Part shown: one piece after another, positions 8,074 through 14,956 of the stretch | How positions within the stretch are numbered: position 1 is the first letter of the stretch | Layout of the letters: the number at the start of each line of letters is the position of its first letter | NCBI GenBank assembly: GCA_964579415.1 | Contig: CAZOGW010000059.1 | Span: 1 to 18,087, forward strand | Length of the DNA stretch: 18,087 nucleotides | From: CAZOGW01 sp964579415 | GTDB taxonomy: Bacteria > Actinomycetota > Acidimicrobiia > Spongiisociales > UBA5794 | Direction: 5' to 3' | Notes under the pieces: generated by a model | What the model saw: the letters and a program-made list of their open reading frames with translations, nothing else | Databases searched by the model: none | What the model was told of the DNA's origin: nothing | Made by a program: the position numbers and the translations under genes

Positions 8074-10590
8074 TTAGCGCGTGATCGTCGCGTGCTCCAC
8101 CACCGTGACGTCGCCGAACCTTGCCGCCACGGTGACGCGTTCGGCGCCGGGGGGGATATCGGCGGCGGGGATGGAGAAGTCGAAGCCGGAGAGCAGCAGG
8201 TTGTCGCTCTTGAACCATCCCACCACGTCCTTGCGCTCCAGGTTGGGTGCTCCGTGGTAGGCGAGGTGGTCGCCGAAGAACACCATCAGCTCGGAGGGGG
8301 TCTCCTTGGCGCTGGTGTCGCCCGACCATCCCTTGACCCGGAAGCGGTCACTGTCGCCGTCGACCTCGCTGACGTCGATGACGACCCGGCGCGACGACAG
8401 GGGCACGACCTCCAGCTCCTCGCCGTCGGCGTCTCGCAGCACGAGGGGCGCCACGGTGCCGCTCGACGCCTGCAACCACCCGCCGCCCGCCACCGGGAGG
8501 AGGAGCGTCACCTGGTTCGAGCCGGTGGCGTACGCCTCCTCGGGCACCAGGGCGGAGAAGGTCGCCGTGCCGGCGCCATCGCGGAGGAGGAAGGCGGCGC
8601 CGCGCACCGTGTCGTTGACCGCTACCAGCCCGTGCCGTACCTCCATCGTGTCGTCGACGGCGACCCGCCCGGTGAGCACCGTGGGGACACGGCTGACGCC
8701 CGGGTCGAGGTCGGCGTAGTCCCCGGCCTGGTCGATCTCGGTCACCACTGCAGAGTCGGTCACCGGAGCCAACACCGAGACGGGGCTGCCTACCAGTGAT
8801 GCGTAGGGTCCCACCGCGGCAATGTCCGACCACGTGACCCGCTCGGGGATGAGGCCGTAGGTCGCCTCGATCTCGCCGGCAAGTCCGCCGACATCGCCGC
8901 CGAGCGCCTCACGGTGGCCGGTGAAGTGGTCGTACTCGTGAGGCCGGCTCTCGGGGAGGCTCGGGTCGAACAGCGACATGCCTGCCATCTGCCATTCCGG
9001 TCCCAGCTCGACGTCGAGGACGTCGACGATGGTGGGCAGCACGTCCTCCAGGTAGGCGTTGTACTCGTGGACCTCGCCCCGCTCCTGGCCGGGAACGTGG
9101 ACGAACAGGGGGACGCGGTACAGGGCGTCCAGGTTGGTGGGCGTCACCCAGCGGCGGTGCTCTCCGGGCATGAAGGAGGCGCCGTGGTCGGCGGTCACCA
9201 CCACCATGGACTCGTCCCACGTTCCCGACTCCTCCATGGCGTCGAGGATGCGGCCCAGCAGGCGGTCGACGAGGCCGAGCTGGAACAGGTGCCGCTGGAA
9301 GCCCTGGGTGGGCACCGCCGGCTCCTCGACCCAGAAGCCGTTCTCCACTCCGGTGACGCTGGAGCCGAGGTCCTCGGGCCTGGCGTACTGGGTGCCCGAC
9401 GGGTTGGCCTGCCAGGGGATGTGGGGGGCGAGGGCGTGGAGGTAGTGAAGCGTGGGCCCACGGCTCTCGTCCAGGCTCTCGGCGAGTCGCAGCATCTTGT
9501 CGATCCACGCCAGCCGCTGGCCCGGTGGGGCCAGCGGAAGGCCGGCGGCGTCGGCCGACTCCCCGCCGCCACCCGAGCCGAGGAAGCCGCCCCACTGGCC
9601 GTCGATGGCGGGGAGCTGGTCGCGCACCCACGGGGCCTGGGTGAGGTGACCCCACACCACGGAGGCGTCGAGCAGCATGTCGTAGGTGCCCATCTCGCCC
9701 GACGGCGCCGCCGAGACGACGTTCCCCTCGGAGCACACCGAGTTGGGGCAGAGGCTGGTGATGGTCTCCTGGACGTCCATGGCGTGGGAGTCGGCCAGCA
9801 TGGTGAAGAGGTTGTAGGGGTGGTCGCGTGACGTGGGGCGTGCTCCCTCGGCCAGCTTGCCGGTGAGCAGGATCGGCACGCTGTTGGTGGTGGCGATGGA
9901 GTTGGATTGGGCGTTCCGGTACCAGTGGGAACCGGCGGCGAGGCGGGCGAAGTTGGGGAAGAGGGCCTCGTTGATCTCCCCGTCGCGGTCCAGCAGCGAG
10001 GAGAGGGGGAACTCGTCGAACACCATGACGACCACCGAGGCCCGGTTGGAGACCTCCACGGTGGCTGCGGCCGCGGCCTCAGGCGTCCACACCAGCTCGG
10101 AGGCGTCCGAGACGCCGAGGAACAGCACCGGAGCCGCCACCGCCACCAGCACCAGGAGCCGCAGCCAGCTCCGCACCATGTCCACCCGGGACTCGGCCCA
10201 CACCACCAGCCCGGCCGCCGCCACCGCCAGCACCGTGGCCAGGTTGTTGTCAGGGAGGGCGTGGCGGAGCAGTGCGGAGGCGGCGATGAATGCGCTGATG
10301 GCGAGCAGCGCCCGGTAGGCGACGAGCGAAGCCCGCTCGCCGCCGAGCCGGCGTGCCAGCCAGAGGACCCCGGCGCACACCAGCACCGGGCCGAAGGTGA
10401 CGACGGCGACGAAGGCGACGATGCGCCCCGGGCCGGCCCTGCCCGCGATGAAGACCTCGGGGTTGTTCCCGTAGAGGTCGAGTATCGGCTGGATCAGCCC
10501 GATCCCCAGCAGCCCCCACAACGTGAGCAGCCGCCACAGCATCGACGAGGAGTCGGGCGAGGTCGCCTCAGCGGCAGGTACCTGGGTCAC
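8074..10590 (-). CDS. Membrane-anchored alkaline-phosphatase-superfamily (sulfatase-like) protein
   Basis: The product (838 residues) has about five N-terminal transmembrane helices (roughly 18-36, 57-79, 91-109, 116-132, 143-160), then an extracellular sulfatase-fold domain and a C-terminal region of about 250 residues I do not recognise. Metal-site motifs are visible: VFDEFP with Asp192-Glu193, and VVTADHG with Asp468-His469, followed by GEH (476-478). At the nucleophile position, seven residues before LLTG, stands Thr234 rather than the Cys or Ser of a formylglycine sulfatase. This points to a phosphatase or phosphotransferase, as in LtaS or phosphoethanolamine transferases, probably acting on cell-envelope polymers. 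The substrate is unknown. The GTG start has no Shine-Dalgarno; Met17, just before the first helix, is an alternative. Confidence 0.85.
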   Translation of the reverse strand: MTQVPAAEATSPDSSSMLWRLLTLWGLLGIGLIQPILDLYGNNPEVFIAGRAGPGRIVAFVAVVTFGPVLVCAGVLWLARRLGGERASLVAYRALLAISAFIAASALLRHALPDNNLATVLAVAAAGLVVWAESRVDMVRSWLRLLVLVAVAAPVLFLGVSDASELVWTPEAAAAATVEVSNRASVVVMVFDEFPLSSLLDRDGEINEALFPNFARLAAGSHWYRNAQSNSIATTNSVPILLTGKLAEGARPTSRDHPYNLFTMLADSHAMDVQETITSLCPNSVCSEGNVVSAAPSGEMGTYDMLLDASVVWGHLTQAPWVRDQLPAIDGQWGGFLGSGGGGESADAAGLPLAPPGQRLAWIDKMLRLAESLDESRGPTLHYLHALAPHIPWQANPSGTQYARPEDLGSSVTGVENGFWVEEPAVPTQGFQRHLFQLGLVDRLLGRILDAMEESGTWDESMVVVTADHGASFMPGEHRRWVTPTNLDALYRVPLFVHVPGQERGEVHEYNAYLEDVLPTIVDVLDVELGPEWQMAGMSLFDPSLPESRPHEYDHFTGHREALGGDVGGLAGEIEATYGLIPERVTWSDIAAVGPYASLVGSPVSVLAPVTDSAVVTEIDQAGDYADLDPGVSRVPTVLTGRVAVDDTMEVRHGLVAVNDTVRGAAFLLRDGAGTATFSALVPEEAYATGSNQVTLLLPVAGGGWLQASSGTVAPLVLRDADGEELEVVPLSSRRVVIDVSEVDGDSDRFRVKGWSGDTSAKETPSELMVFFGDHLAYHGAPNLERKDVVGWFKSDNLLLSGFDFSIPAADIPPGAERVTVAARFGDVTVVEHATITR

Positions 10591-10666
10591 GGAGGGAAAG
10601 GTACCCAGTGCCGTGAGCTACAGGAGAGCAACACCGTCCCCCGCGACGGGCTTGATACCAAGTACC
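10574..10666. repeat. Degenerate heptamer-type element (GGTAC/TACCAAG remnants)
   Basis: The gap 3' of the osmC gene contains AGGTACCTGGG (from 10577), AGGTACCCAG (from 10599) and, inverted, TACCAAGTACC (10656-10666). The last is an exact match to the right arm of element B. No clean tandem remains, so I read it as a decayed copy. Its left end overlaps the first codons of the neighbouring membrane-protein gene. Confidence 0.45.
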
Positions 10667-10695
10667 CCTGCGTCGTGAAGCCCTTTTGTTCCGCG

Positions 10696-11112
10696 CTACT
10701 CGATTGCCAACGAGATCGGCACGGACAGCGCCTTCGACACCGGGCAGTTCTCCTTGGCGCCCTGGGCCTTCTCGGCCAGGTCCTCGGGGCCGAGGCCGGG
10801 TACGTCGGCGCTGAGGGTGAGGGCGCTGCCGGTGATGCCCTGGCCGGGCACGAAGGTGACGGTTGCGGACACCGACAGCGACGCCGGCGGCGTGCCCGCC
10901 TGGCCCAGCGCATGCGACAGCGCCATGGCGAAGCAGGTGGCGTGGGCGGCGGCGATGAGTTCTTCGGGGCTGGTCTTGCCGCCGTGGTCTTCCGAACGGG
11001 CCTTCCAGTCGACGTCGAAGGTGTCGGCCGCCCCCGAGTCGAGGGTCACGGTCCCCGAACCGGACATGAGATCGCCGCTCCAGCGGGCGCGGGCGGAGGA
11101 ATCGAGAGCCAT
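10696..11112 (-). CDS. osmC: OsmC family peroxiredoxin
   Basis: This 138-residue thiol peroxidase reduces organic hydroperoxides in the cytoplasm. The two cysteines of the OsmC mechanism are present: Cys60 in SPEELIAAAHATCFAMALS, with Glu50-Glu51 upstream, and Cys123 in ENCPVSKAL near the C-terminus. The full length matches OsmC and not the longer YhfA-like forms. AAAGGA lies 5 nt before the ATG, which fixes the start. It is divergent from the dehydrogenase gene at 11157 across 44 bp that must hold both promoters. Ohr is the near alternative, but the TSPEELIAAAHATC motif favours OsmC. Confidence 0.92.
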   Translation of the reverse strand: MALDSSARARWSGDLMSGSGTVTLDSGAADTFDVDWKARSEDHGGKTSPEELIAAAHATCFAMALSHALGQAGTPPASLSVSATVTFVPGQGITGSALTLSADVPGLGPEDLAEKAQGAKENCPVSKALSVPISLAIE

Positions 11113-11156
11113 CGTGATCCTTTCGTAGAGCCTGACCCGACGATACCGTACCTGCC

Positions 11157-11924
11157 GTGATCCCTGACCCGTTCAGCCTCCAAGGCCGGTCCGCCCTGGT
11201 AACCGGGGCCGGCCGGGGCCTGGGCCGGGGCATGGCGCAGGCTCTGGCAGGCCGGGGCGCCCGGGTGGTGCTGGTGGCGCGCAGCAGCGGCGAGCTCGAG
11301 GTCGCCGCCGCTGCGATCGGCGCCGCCGGCGGCGAGGCGGCCTCGCTGCCGTGGGACGTCTCCGACCGGGAACGGCTCGACGCGCTGGCGGGCGAGGCCT
11401 GGACGGTGTGGGAAGGGATCGACATCGTGGTGCACGCCGCCGGCGTCGCCCACCGCGCCGGAGCTCTCGACGTCGACGCCGCCCTGTGGGACGCCGTCAT
11501 CGGGCTCAACCTCACCGCCCCCTTCTTCCTGTCGCAGGCGTTGGCCCGCCGCCAGATCGCAGCCGGCCGAGGCGGATCGCACATCTTCGTCGGCTCCGTC
11601 TCCACCTACATCGGGCTACCCGGGGCGGTGCCCTACGGTGCCTCCAAGTCCGGCGTGGCCGGTCTGGTGCGTGGCCTGGCGACGGAGTGGGTGGGGGAGG
11701 GCATCCGGGTCAACGGCATCGTTCCCGGCTACTTCCGCACCGCCCTCACCGAGCCCACGTTCGCCGACCCCGACCGATCGGCCTGGGTGCACTCCCGCAT
11801 CCCCATGGGCCGCACCGGTGAACCCGAGGACCTCGCCGGCGCCGTCGTGTTCCTGGCGTCGGACGCTTCCCGCTACGTGACCGGCCAACTCATCGCCGTG
11901 GACGGGGGATTCCTGGCAGGGTAG
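11157..11924 (+). CDS. Short-chain dehydrogenase/reductase (FabG-like)
   Basis: A classical SDR of 255 residues that would oxidise an alcohol or reduce a ketone with NAD(P)H. The cofactor loop TGAGRGLG (16-23), HAAG, the catalytic Ser147 in VGSVSTYIG, and Tyr160-Lys164 in YGASK are all present, as is the C-terminal YVTGQLIAVDGGF. It resembles gluconate 5-dehydrogenases and 3-oxoacyl-ACP reductases, and the substrate is not determined by sequence. The GTG start has no Shine-Dalgarno. A -10-like GATACC (11142-11147) lies about 9 nt before it, so the mRNA may be leaderless. The stop codon is followed after zero bases by heptamer array D. Confidence 0.9.
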   Translation: MIPDPFSLQGRSALVTGAGRGLGRGMAQALAGRGARVVLVARSSGELEVAAAAIGAAGGEAASLPWDVSDRERLDALAGEAWTVWEGIDIVVHAAGVAHRAGALDVDAALWDAVIGLNLTAPFFLSQALARRQIAAGRGGSHIFVGSVSTYIGLPGAVPYGASKSGVAGLVRGLATEWVGEGIRVNGIVPGYFRTALTEPTFADPDRSAWVHSRIPMGRTGEPEDLAGAVVFLASDASRYVTGQLIAVDGGFLAG

Positions 11925-11970
11925 CGTAGTACGTTGTACGTAGTACGTAGTACGTATCACGTATCACGTA
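11925..11970. repeat. Heptamer array D, hybrid of two unit types
   Basis: Six complete heptamers in one phase (CGTAGTA, CGTTGTA, CGTAGTA, CGTAGTA, CGTATCA, CGTATCA) are followed by a partial CGTA. The CGTAGTA units are the reverse complement of the element C unit and CGTATCA is the reverse complement of the main unit of array E. The array starts immediately after the dehydrogenase stop codon. It also overlaps the convergent toxin gene, whose stop codon (11964-11966) and last sense codon lie inside it. Confidence 0.85.
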
Positions 11971-12404
11971 GAGTCGGGGGCCAGCGTGAAGTCCTCGATG
12001 GCGGCTGCGGTGCGCAGGGAGCGGTCGAATGCGCCGAAGGGGAATGGTGTTGCCAGGGCGTGCCGTGCCGTCATAGCGCTGGCGAGTTGGACGGCGTCGT
12101 AGGCGCGTAGGGGATGCCGGGCGACCAGGCGGGCGGCCGCGGCGATGATGTCAGAGGTCACGCCCATCCGGCTGAAGCGGGTACTGCTCGGGTCGAGGAT
12201 GTCGGCCTCGAAAGCTCTCACGAGAATGGCGGCGTCCTGCGCGTCCAGCTCGCCGATGCGGTGCTTGCGCCACAGTGCGGCCGGCACCTCGGCGCGTGCC
12301 AGTTCGGTGACGATGTAGGGAGGTGCCAGCCGGCGGACCTGCAGGTGACCCTCCTCGGCGACGTACAGCTTCACCAGCGCCGAAGAGTCGAGGAAGGCGG
12401 TCAC
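11964..12404 (-). CDS. vapC: VapC-type PIN-domain toxin
   Basis: A 146-residue PIN-domain ribonuclease, the toxin of a type II toxin-antitoxin pair. PIN acidic residues are visible: Asp6 in AFLDSSAL, Glu34 in VTELARAE, Asp103 in AYDAVQLASA and Asp127 in FGAFDRSL. VapC toxins cleave specific RNAs, often tRNA or rRNA, and the target here is unknown. The GTG start overlaps the antitoxin stop by 4 bp (GTGA) and is buried in a hairpin (12400-12418), so translation is probably coupled to that of the antitoxin. The final Thr codon and stop codon are made of heptamer-array sequence, meaning that the array has set or replaced the original C-terminus. Confidence 0.9.
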   Translation of the reverse strand: MTAFLDSSALVKLYVAEEGHLQVRRLAPPYIVTELARAEVPAALWRKHRIGELDAQDAAILVRAFEADILDPSSTRFSRMGVTSDIIAAAARLVARHPLRAYDAVQLASAMTARHALATPFPFGAFDRSLRTAAAIEDFTLAPDST

Positions 12405-12418
12405 CGGCCTTCGGTGAC
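12400..12418 (-). promoter_or_regulatory. Hairpin over the toxin start codon
   Basis: In the mRNA, GTCACCG and CGGTGAC pair over 7 bp around a 5-nt loop (AAGGC). The toxin GTG lies in the 3' arm, and the only Shine-Dalgarno-like bases (AAGG) lie in the loop. A ribosome finishing the antitoxin would open the stem. This suggests toxin translation depends on antitoxin translation. Confidence 0.5.
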
Positions 12419-12697
12419 GAGGTCGGAGAGCGGCGTCCCCCTGGCCGCACGGGCCGCCGCCGCCGCCACGAGATGCGGGTCCGGTGGTGCGATCGCTCCG
12501 TCCTGCTGGGCGGCCAGCAATCCGGCCCGAGCGAGGCGCTCACGGATGCGTTCGGCTTCCGATCCGGCGAGGTCGGCGTCCGTTGCTGCATCGAGAAGCA
12601 AGGTGACGTATTCGTTCATGGACTTGCCGGCCTCTGTGGCGCACGCCTTCACCCGCTGTATCAGCTCGTCGGGGGCTCGCACCGTGATCTGACTCAT
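12401..12697 (-). CDS. vapB: VapB-type antitoxin, ribbon-helix-helix
   Basis: The 98-residue product has an N-terminal ribbon-helix-helix DNA-binding domain (MSQITVRAPDELIQRVKACA, then GKSMNEYVTLLL) and an Ala-rich C-terminal part that would wrap and inhibit the toxin. Such antitoxins repress their own operon. The sequence supports this: a 7-bp inverted repeat overlaps the start codon. No Shine-Dalgarno precedes the ATG, and a TAGCAT box ends 7 nt upstream of it, so the transcript may be leaderless. The RHH part also resembles HicB C-terminal domains, but the PIN partner makes a VapB-like role more likely. Confidence 0.85.
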   Translation of the reverse strand: MSQITVRAPDELIQRVKACATEAGKSMNEYVTLLLDAATDADLAGSEAERIRERLARAGLLAAQQDGAIAPPDPHLVAAAAARAARGTPLSDLVTEGR

Positions 12698-12716
12698 GCC
12701 TGCATGCTAGCAGGCA
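12697..12716 (-). promoter_or_regulatory. Operator and -10 box of the toxin-antitoxin operon
   Basis: TGCCTGC (12697-12703) and GCAGGCA (12710-12716) form a perfect 7-bp inverted repeat around ATGCTA. On the minus strand the centre reads TAGCAT (12705-12710), a 4-of-6 match to a -10 box, placed so that transcription would begin at or next to the ATG. An RHH dimer bound here would block the promoter. No clear -35 box is visible. Confidence 0.6.
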
Positions 12717-12722
12717 GGCATC

Positions 12723-12799
12723 AGTATCCAGTGTCCACTATCCAGTCCGTGATACGTGATACGTGATACGTGATACGTGATACGTAATACGTAATACGT
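12723..12799. repeat. Heptamer array E, eleven units in one phase
   Basis: From 12723 the units are AGTATCC, AGTGTCC, ACTATCC, AGTCCGT, five GATACGT and two AATACGT, all in a single uninterrupted 7-bp phase. The fourth unit is a junction between the TATCCAG-like and TACGTGA-like types. The array fills the gap between the FAD-oxidase stop codon, whose last base is 12799, and the antitoxin operator. It therefore lies 3' of the operon and directly upstream of the toxin-antitoxin promoter. Confidence 0.9.
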
Positions 12800-14253
12800 T
12801 ACCTGGGAGGTCCGAAGCCGAGCTTTCCCGGGTTCATGATGCCGTCGGGGTCGAGGGCGGACTTGATGGCCTTGAGATAGGGCCACCATTCGCCGTACTG
12901 GGGGCGCATGAACCGCCCCAGCTTGACGCCGACGCCGTGGTGCTCGTTGATGACCCCGCCGTGGTCGAGCGAGGTGCGCACCGCGGCGTCCCACAGCCGG
13001 TCGTGCAACTCCAACGCCTCGTGCGGGTCGGCGGGGCCGTTGTCGACGTAGAAACGGTCGTAGACCATCACCCCCCAGGGGAACCAGTGCGAGAAGTGGG
13101 CGGTGTAGCGGGCGCCGACGTCGGCGAAGCCCTCCTCGACCGTCTTGCGCTTGGCCCGGTACAGGTCGGGCATCTTGTCGAAGGTGCACACCGTGTCCGT
13201 GGTGCCGAAGATGGTGGGAGGCGCCGGCGCCTTGCCGTGTGCGTAGGGCTCGTACTTCCCGTCCCACCACGTCTTCGCCGGGCCGGATCCGAGGTCGACG
13301 GCGCCGATCTCGTCGACGCAGATCGCCGTGATCGCCTCGGATTCCAGGTCGACGAGGCGTGGGTCGCCGTCGCAGACGACCACCAGCAGCGCCCCGGTGA
13401 GTTCGAGGCCGAGGATGCGGTTGAGCTTGTCTCGGTCGGCGGGGTCGTAGAGGCGCATCACCGCCGGGCGCCAGCGCCGGGTCATGATGCGCCGGCCCGC
13501 CTCGAGCCCGTCGAACACCGACCCGAACTCGAAGGCGAGGAAGCTCTGCGCCTGCGGCACCGGGTCCATGCGCAGCGTTGCCTGGGTGAGCACGCCGAGG
13601 GTGCCTTCGGAGCCGACGAGGAGCTGCAACAGTCCGGGGCCGGCTGCGTGATTGGGTACCGACGGGGTGCTCACCAGCTTTCCCGGAGGCAGCGCCACCT
13701 CGGCCTGGAGCACCATGTCCTCGGGCTTGCCGTACTTGGTGGAGCGCACCCCCGAGCCCCGGGCGGCGAGCCAGCCGCCGACGGTGGCGCCGAAGTGGAA
13801 GGAGCCCGGTTCGTGGGCCACCGCCAGGCCCAGCGGCTCCAGCGCCTCCTCCAGTTGCGGGCCGGTGACGCCGGCCTCGGCGGTGACGGTGAGGCTGGTG
13901 GTATCGATGTCGACGATGCGGTCCATGCGGGTCAGGTCGACGGCGATGCCTCCGTGGAGGGCGAAGGTGCCGCCCTGGGTGCCCGACCCGCCCCCCCGGG
14001 GCACCACGGGGACCCGATGATCCGAGGCGATGCGCACGGTATCTGCCACCTGTTCAGGGCCGGCGGGGCGGACTACGACGTCGGCAGCGGGGAGCGGGAG
14101 ATCATGGAGCCGGTAGAGCTGCGACATCCACGACCAGTCCGCCGCCTGCGCCGCCAGGTCCTCGGGGTCGACACTGACGTTGTCCGCTCCCAGCGCGTCA
14201 CGTAGCTCGTGGGCGAGGAGATGGAGGTTGTAGGCGCGGCGGGCGTCAGGCAT
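12799..14253 (-). CDS. FAD-linked oxidase (GlcD/AGPS-like)
   Basis: A 484-residue flavoprotein of the PCMH/VAO fold, last gene of the operon. The FAD-binding part has PRGGGSGTQGG (85-95), EAGVTGPQLEEAL and GATVGGWLAARGSGVRSTKYG. The C-terminal cap has INEHHGVGVKLGRFM with His438-His439 and ends in DPDGIMNPGKLGF, as in alkyl-DHAP synthases and glycolate or lactate oxidases. It probably oxidises a 2-hydroxy acid or related alcohol. The start is the ATG at 14253, which overlaps the regulator stop by 8 bp. The reading frame stays open for another 100 residues upstream, but that part is out-of-frame regulator sequence. The TAA stop overlaps the end of heptamer array E. Confidence 0.9.
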   Translation of the reverse strand: MPDARRAYNLHLLAHELRDALGADNVSVDPEDLAAQAADWSWMSQLYRLHDLPLPAADVVVRPAGPEQVADTVRIASDHRVPVVPRGGGSGTQGGTFALHGGIAVDLTRMDRIVDIDTTSLTVTAEAGVTGPQLEEALEPLGLAVAHEPGSFHFGATVGGWLAARGSGVRSTKYGKPEDMVLQAEVALPPGKLVSTPSVPNHAAGPGLLQLLVGSEGTLGVLTQATLRMDPVPQAQSFLAFEFGSVFDGLEAGRRIMTRRWRPAVMRLYDPADRDKLNRILGLELTGALLVVVCDGDPRLVDLESEAITAICVDEIGAVDLGSGPAKTWWDGKYEPYAHGKAPAPPTIFGTTDTVCTFDKMPDLYRAKRKTVEEGFADVGARYTAHFSHWFPWGVMVYDRFYVDNGPADPHEALELHDRLWDAAVRTSLDHGGVINEHHGVGVKLGRFMRPQYGEWWPYLKAIKSALDPDGIMNPGKLGFGPPR

Positions 14254-14956
14254 CGGCGAACACCGAATTTTCGGCGGGCAGGAAGGGGCGGGCGTCCTCC
14301 AGGCTGCGCAGCAGGCTCGCCTCCATGTGGTCGACGTGGGCGGCGACGAGGCGCTCGATGCCGGCGAAGTCGCGGCCCTGCACCGCCTCGGCGATGTCGG
14401 CGTGCTCGGCGGCGCAGGTGGCGAGCCGCCCCTGCCGGCTCGCCGACGACGTCCAGAAGCGGTGTAGCCGCCGCCGCTGCGCCGCTCCCATCTCGGCGAA
14501 GAGGTGATGGTCGGCCGCCTCATGGAGCAGGGCATGGAAGCGCTGGTCGGTCTGGCTCCAGGCATCGAGGTCGCCCGACTCCACCGCGGTCACCATGGCG
14601 GCGGCGCACCCCAGCAGGGCGGCTGCCTGTTCCCCGGTGAGCCGGTCGGCGGCACGGTGGAAGAGCGCCGCGTCGAGCAGCCGCAGGGCGTCACAGGCTT
14701 CCTGCACGTCGCGGGCGGTGAGCCCCGAGACCACATAGCTGCCGCGTCCGGCGCGACGGATCAGGCCCTCGAGATCGAGCCGCTGCAGGGCGGCCCGCAC
14801 CGGGGTACGGCTGATGCCGATCCACGACGCCGCCGCCTCCTCGCCGAGCTGGTCGCCGGGCCGCACCCGGTCGCTGGTCACCAGGTCGAGAAGGGCGGCA
14901 TAGGCGCGGTCGGCAGCCGATACCGAGTTGCGTTCGGAGCCTCCGTCGTCGCTCAC
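14246..14956 (-). CDS. GntR family transcriptional regulator, FCD subfamily
   Basis: A 236-residue repressor-type regulator. Residues 13-80 form the winged helix-turn-helix (ADRAYAALL, then GISRTPVRAALQRLDLEGLI). The remainder is the all-helical FCD ligand domain with its usual metal ligands: Asp127 and His131 (DQRFHALL), His175 (AEHADIAEA) and His197 (AAHVDHM). Such proteins bind organic acids or sugar acids and release a TNGTATACNA-like operator. The GTG at 14956 overlaps the creatininase stop by 4 bp. The reading frame runs on upstream into sequence that is a shadow of the creatininase gene. It is the fourth gene of the operon and most likely controls the double palindrome at 18045-18066. 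Confidence 0.92.
   Translation of the reverse strand: MSDDGGSERNSVSAADRAYAALLDLVTSDRVRPGDQLGEEAAASWIGISRTPVRAALQRLDLEGLIRRAGRGSYVVSGLTARDVQEACDALRLLDAALFHRAADRLTGEQAAALLGCAAAMVTAVESGDLDAWSQTDQRFHALLHEAADHHLFAEMGAAQRRRLHRFWTSSASRQGRLATCAAEHADIAEAVQGRDFAGIERLVAAHVDHMEASLLRSLEDARPFLPAENSVFADA

Noticed and set aside
12723..12799. CRISPR array
   Set aside because: Units are 7 bp with no spacers between them; there are no cas genes.
14254..14565. N-terminal extension of the FAD oxidase
   Set aside because: This part is out-of-frame sequence of the regulator gene and contains no FAD-oxidase signal. The ATG at 14253 starts a normal-length protein.
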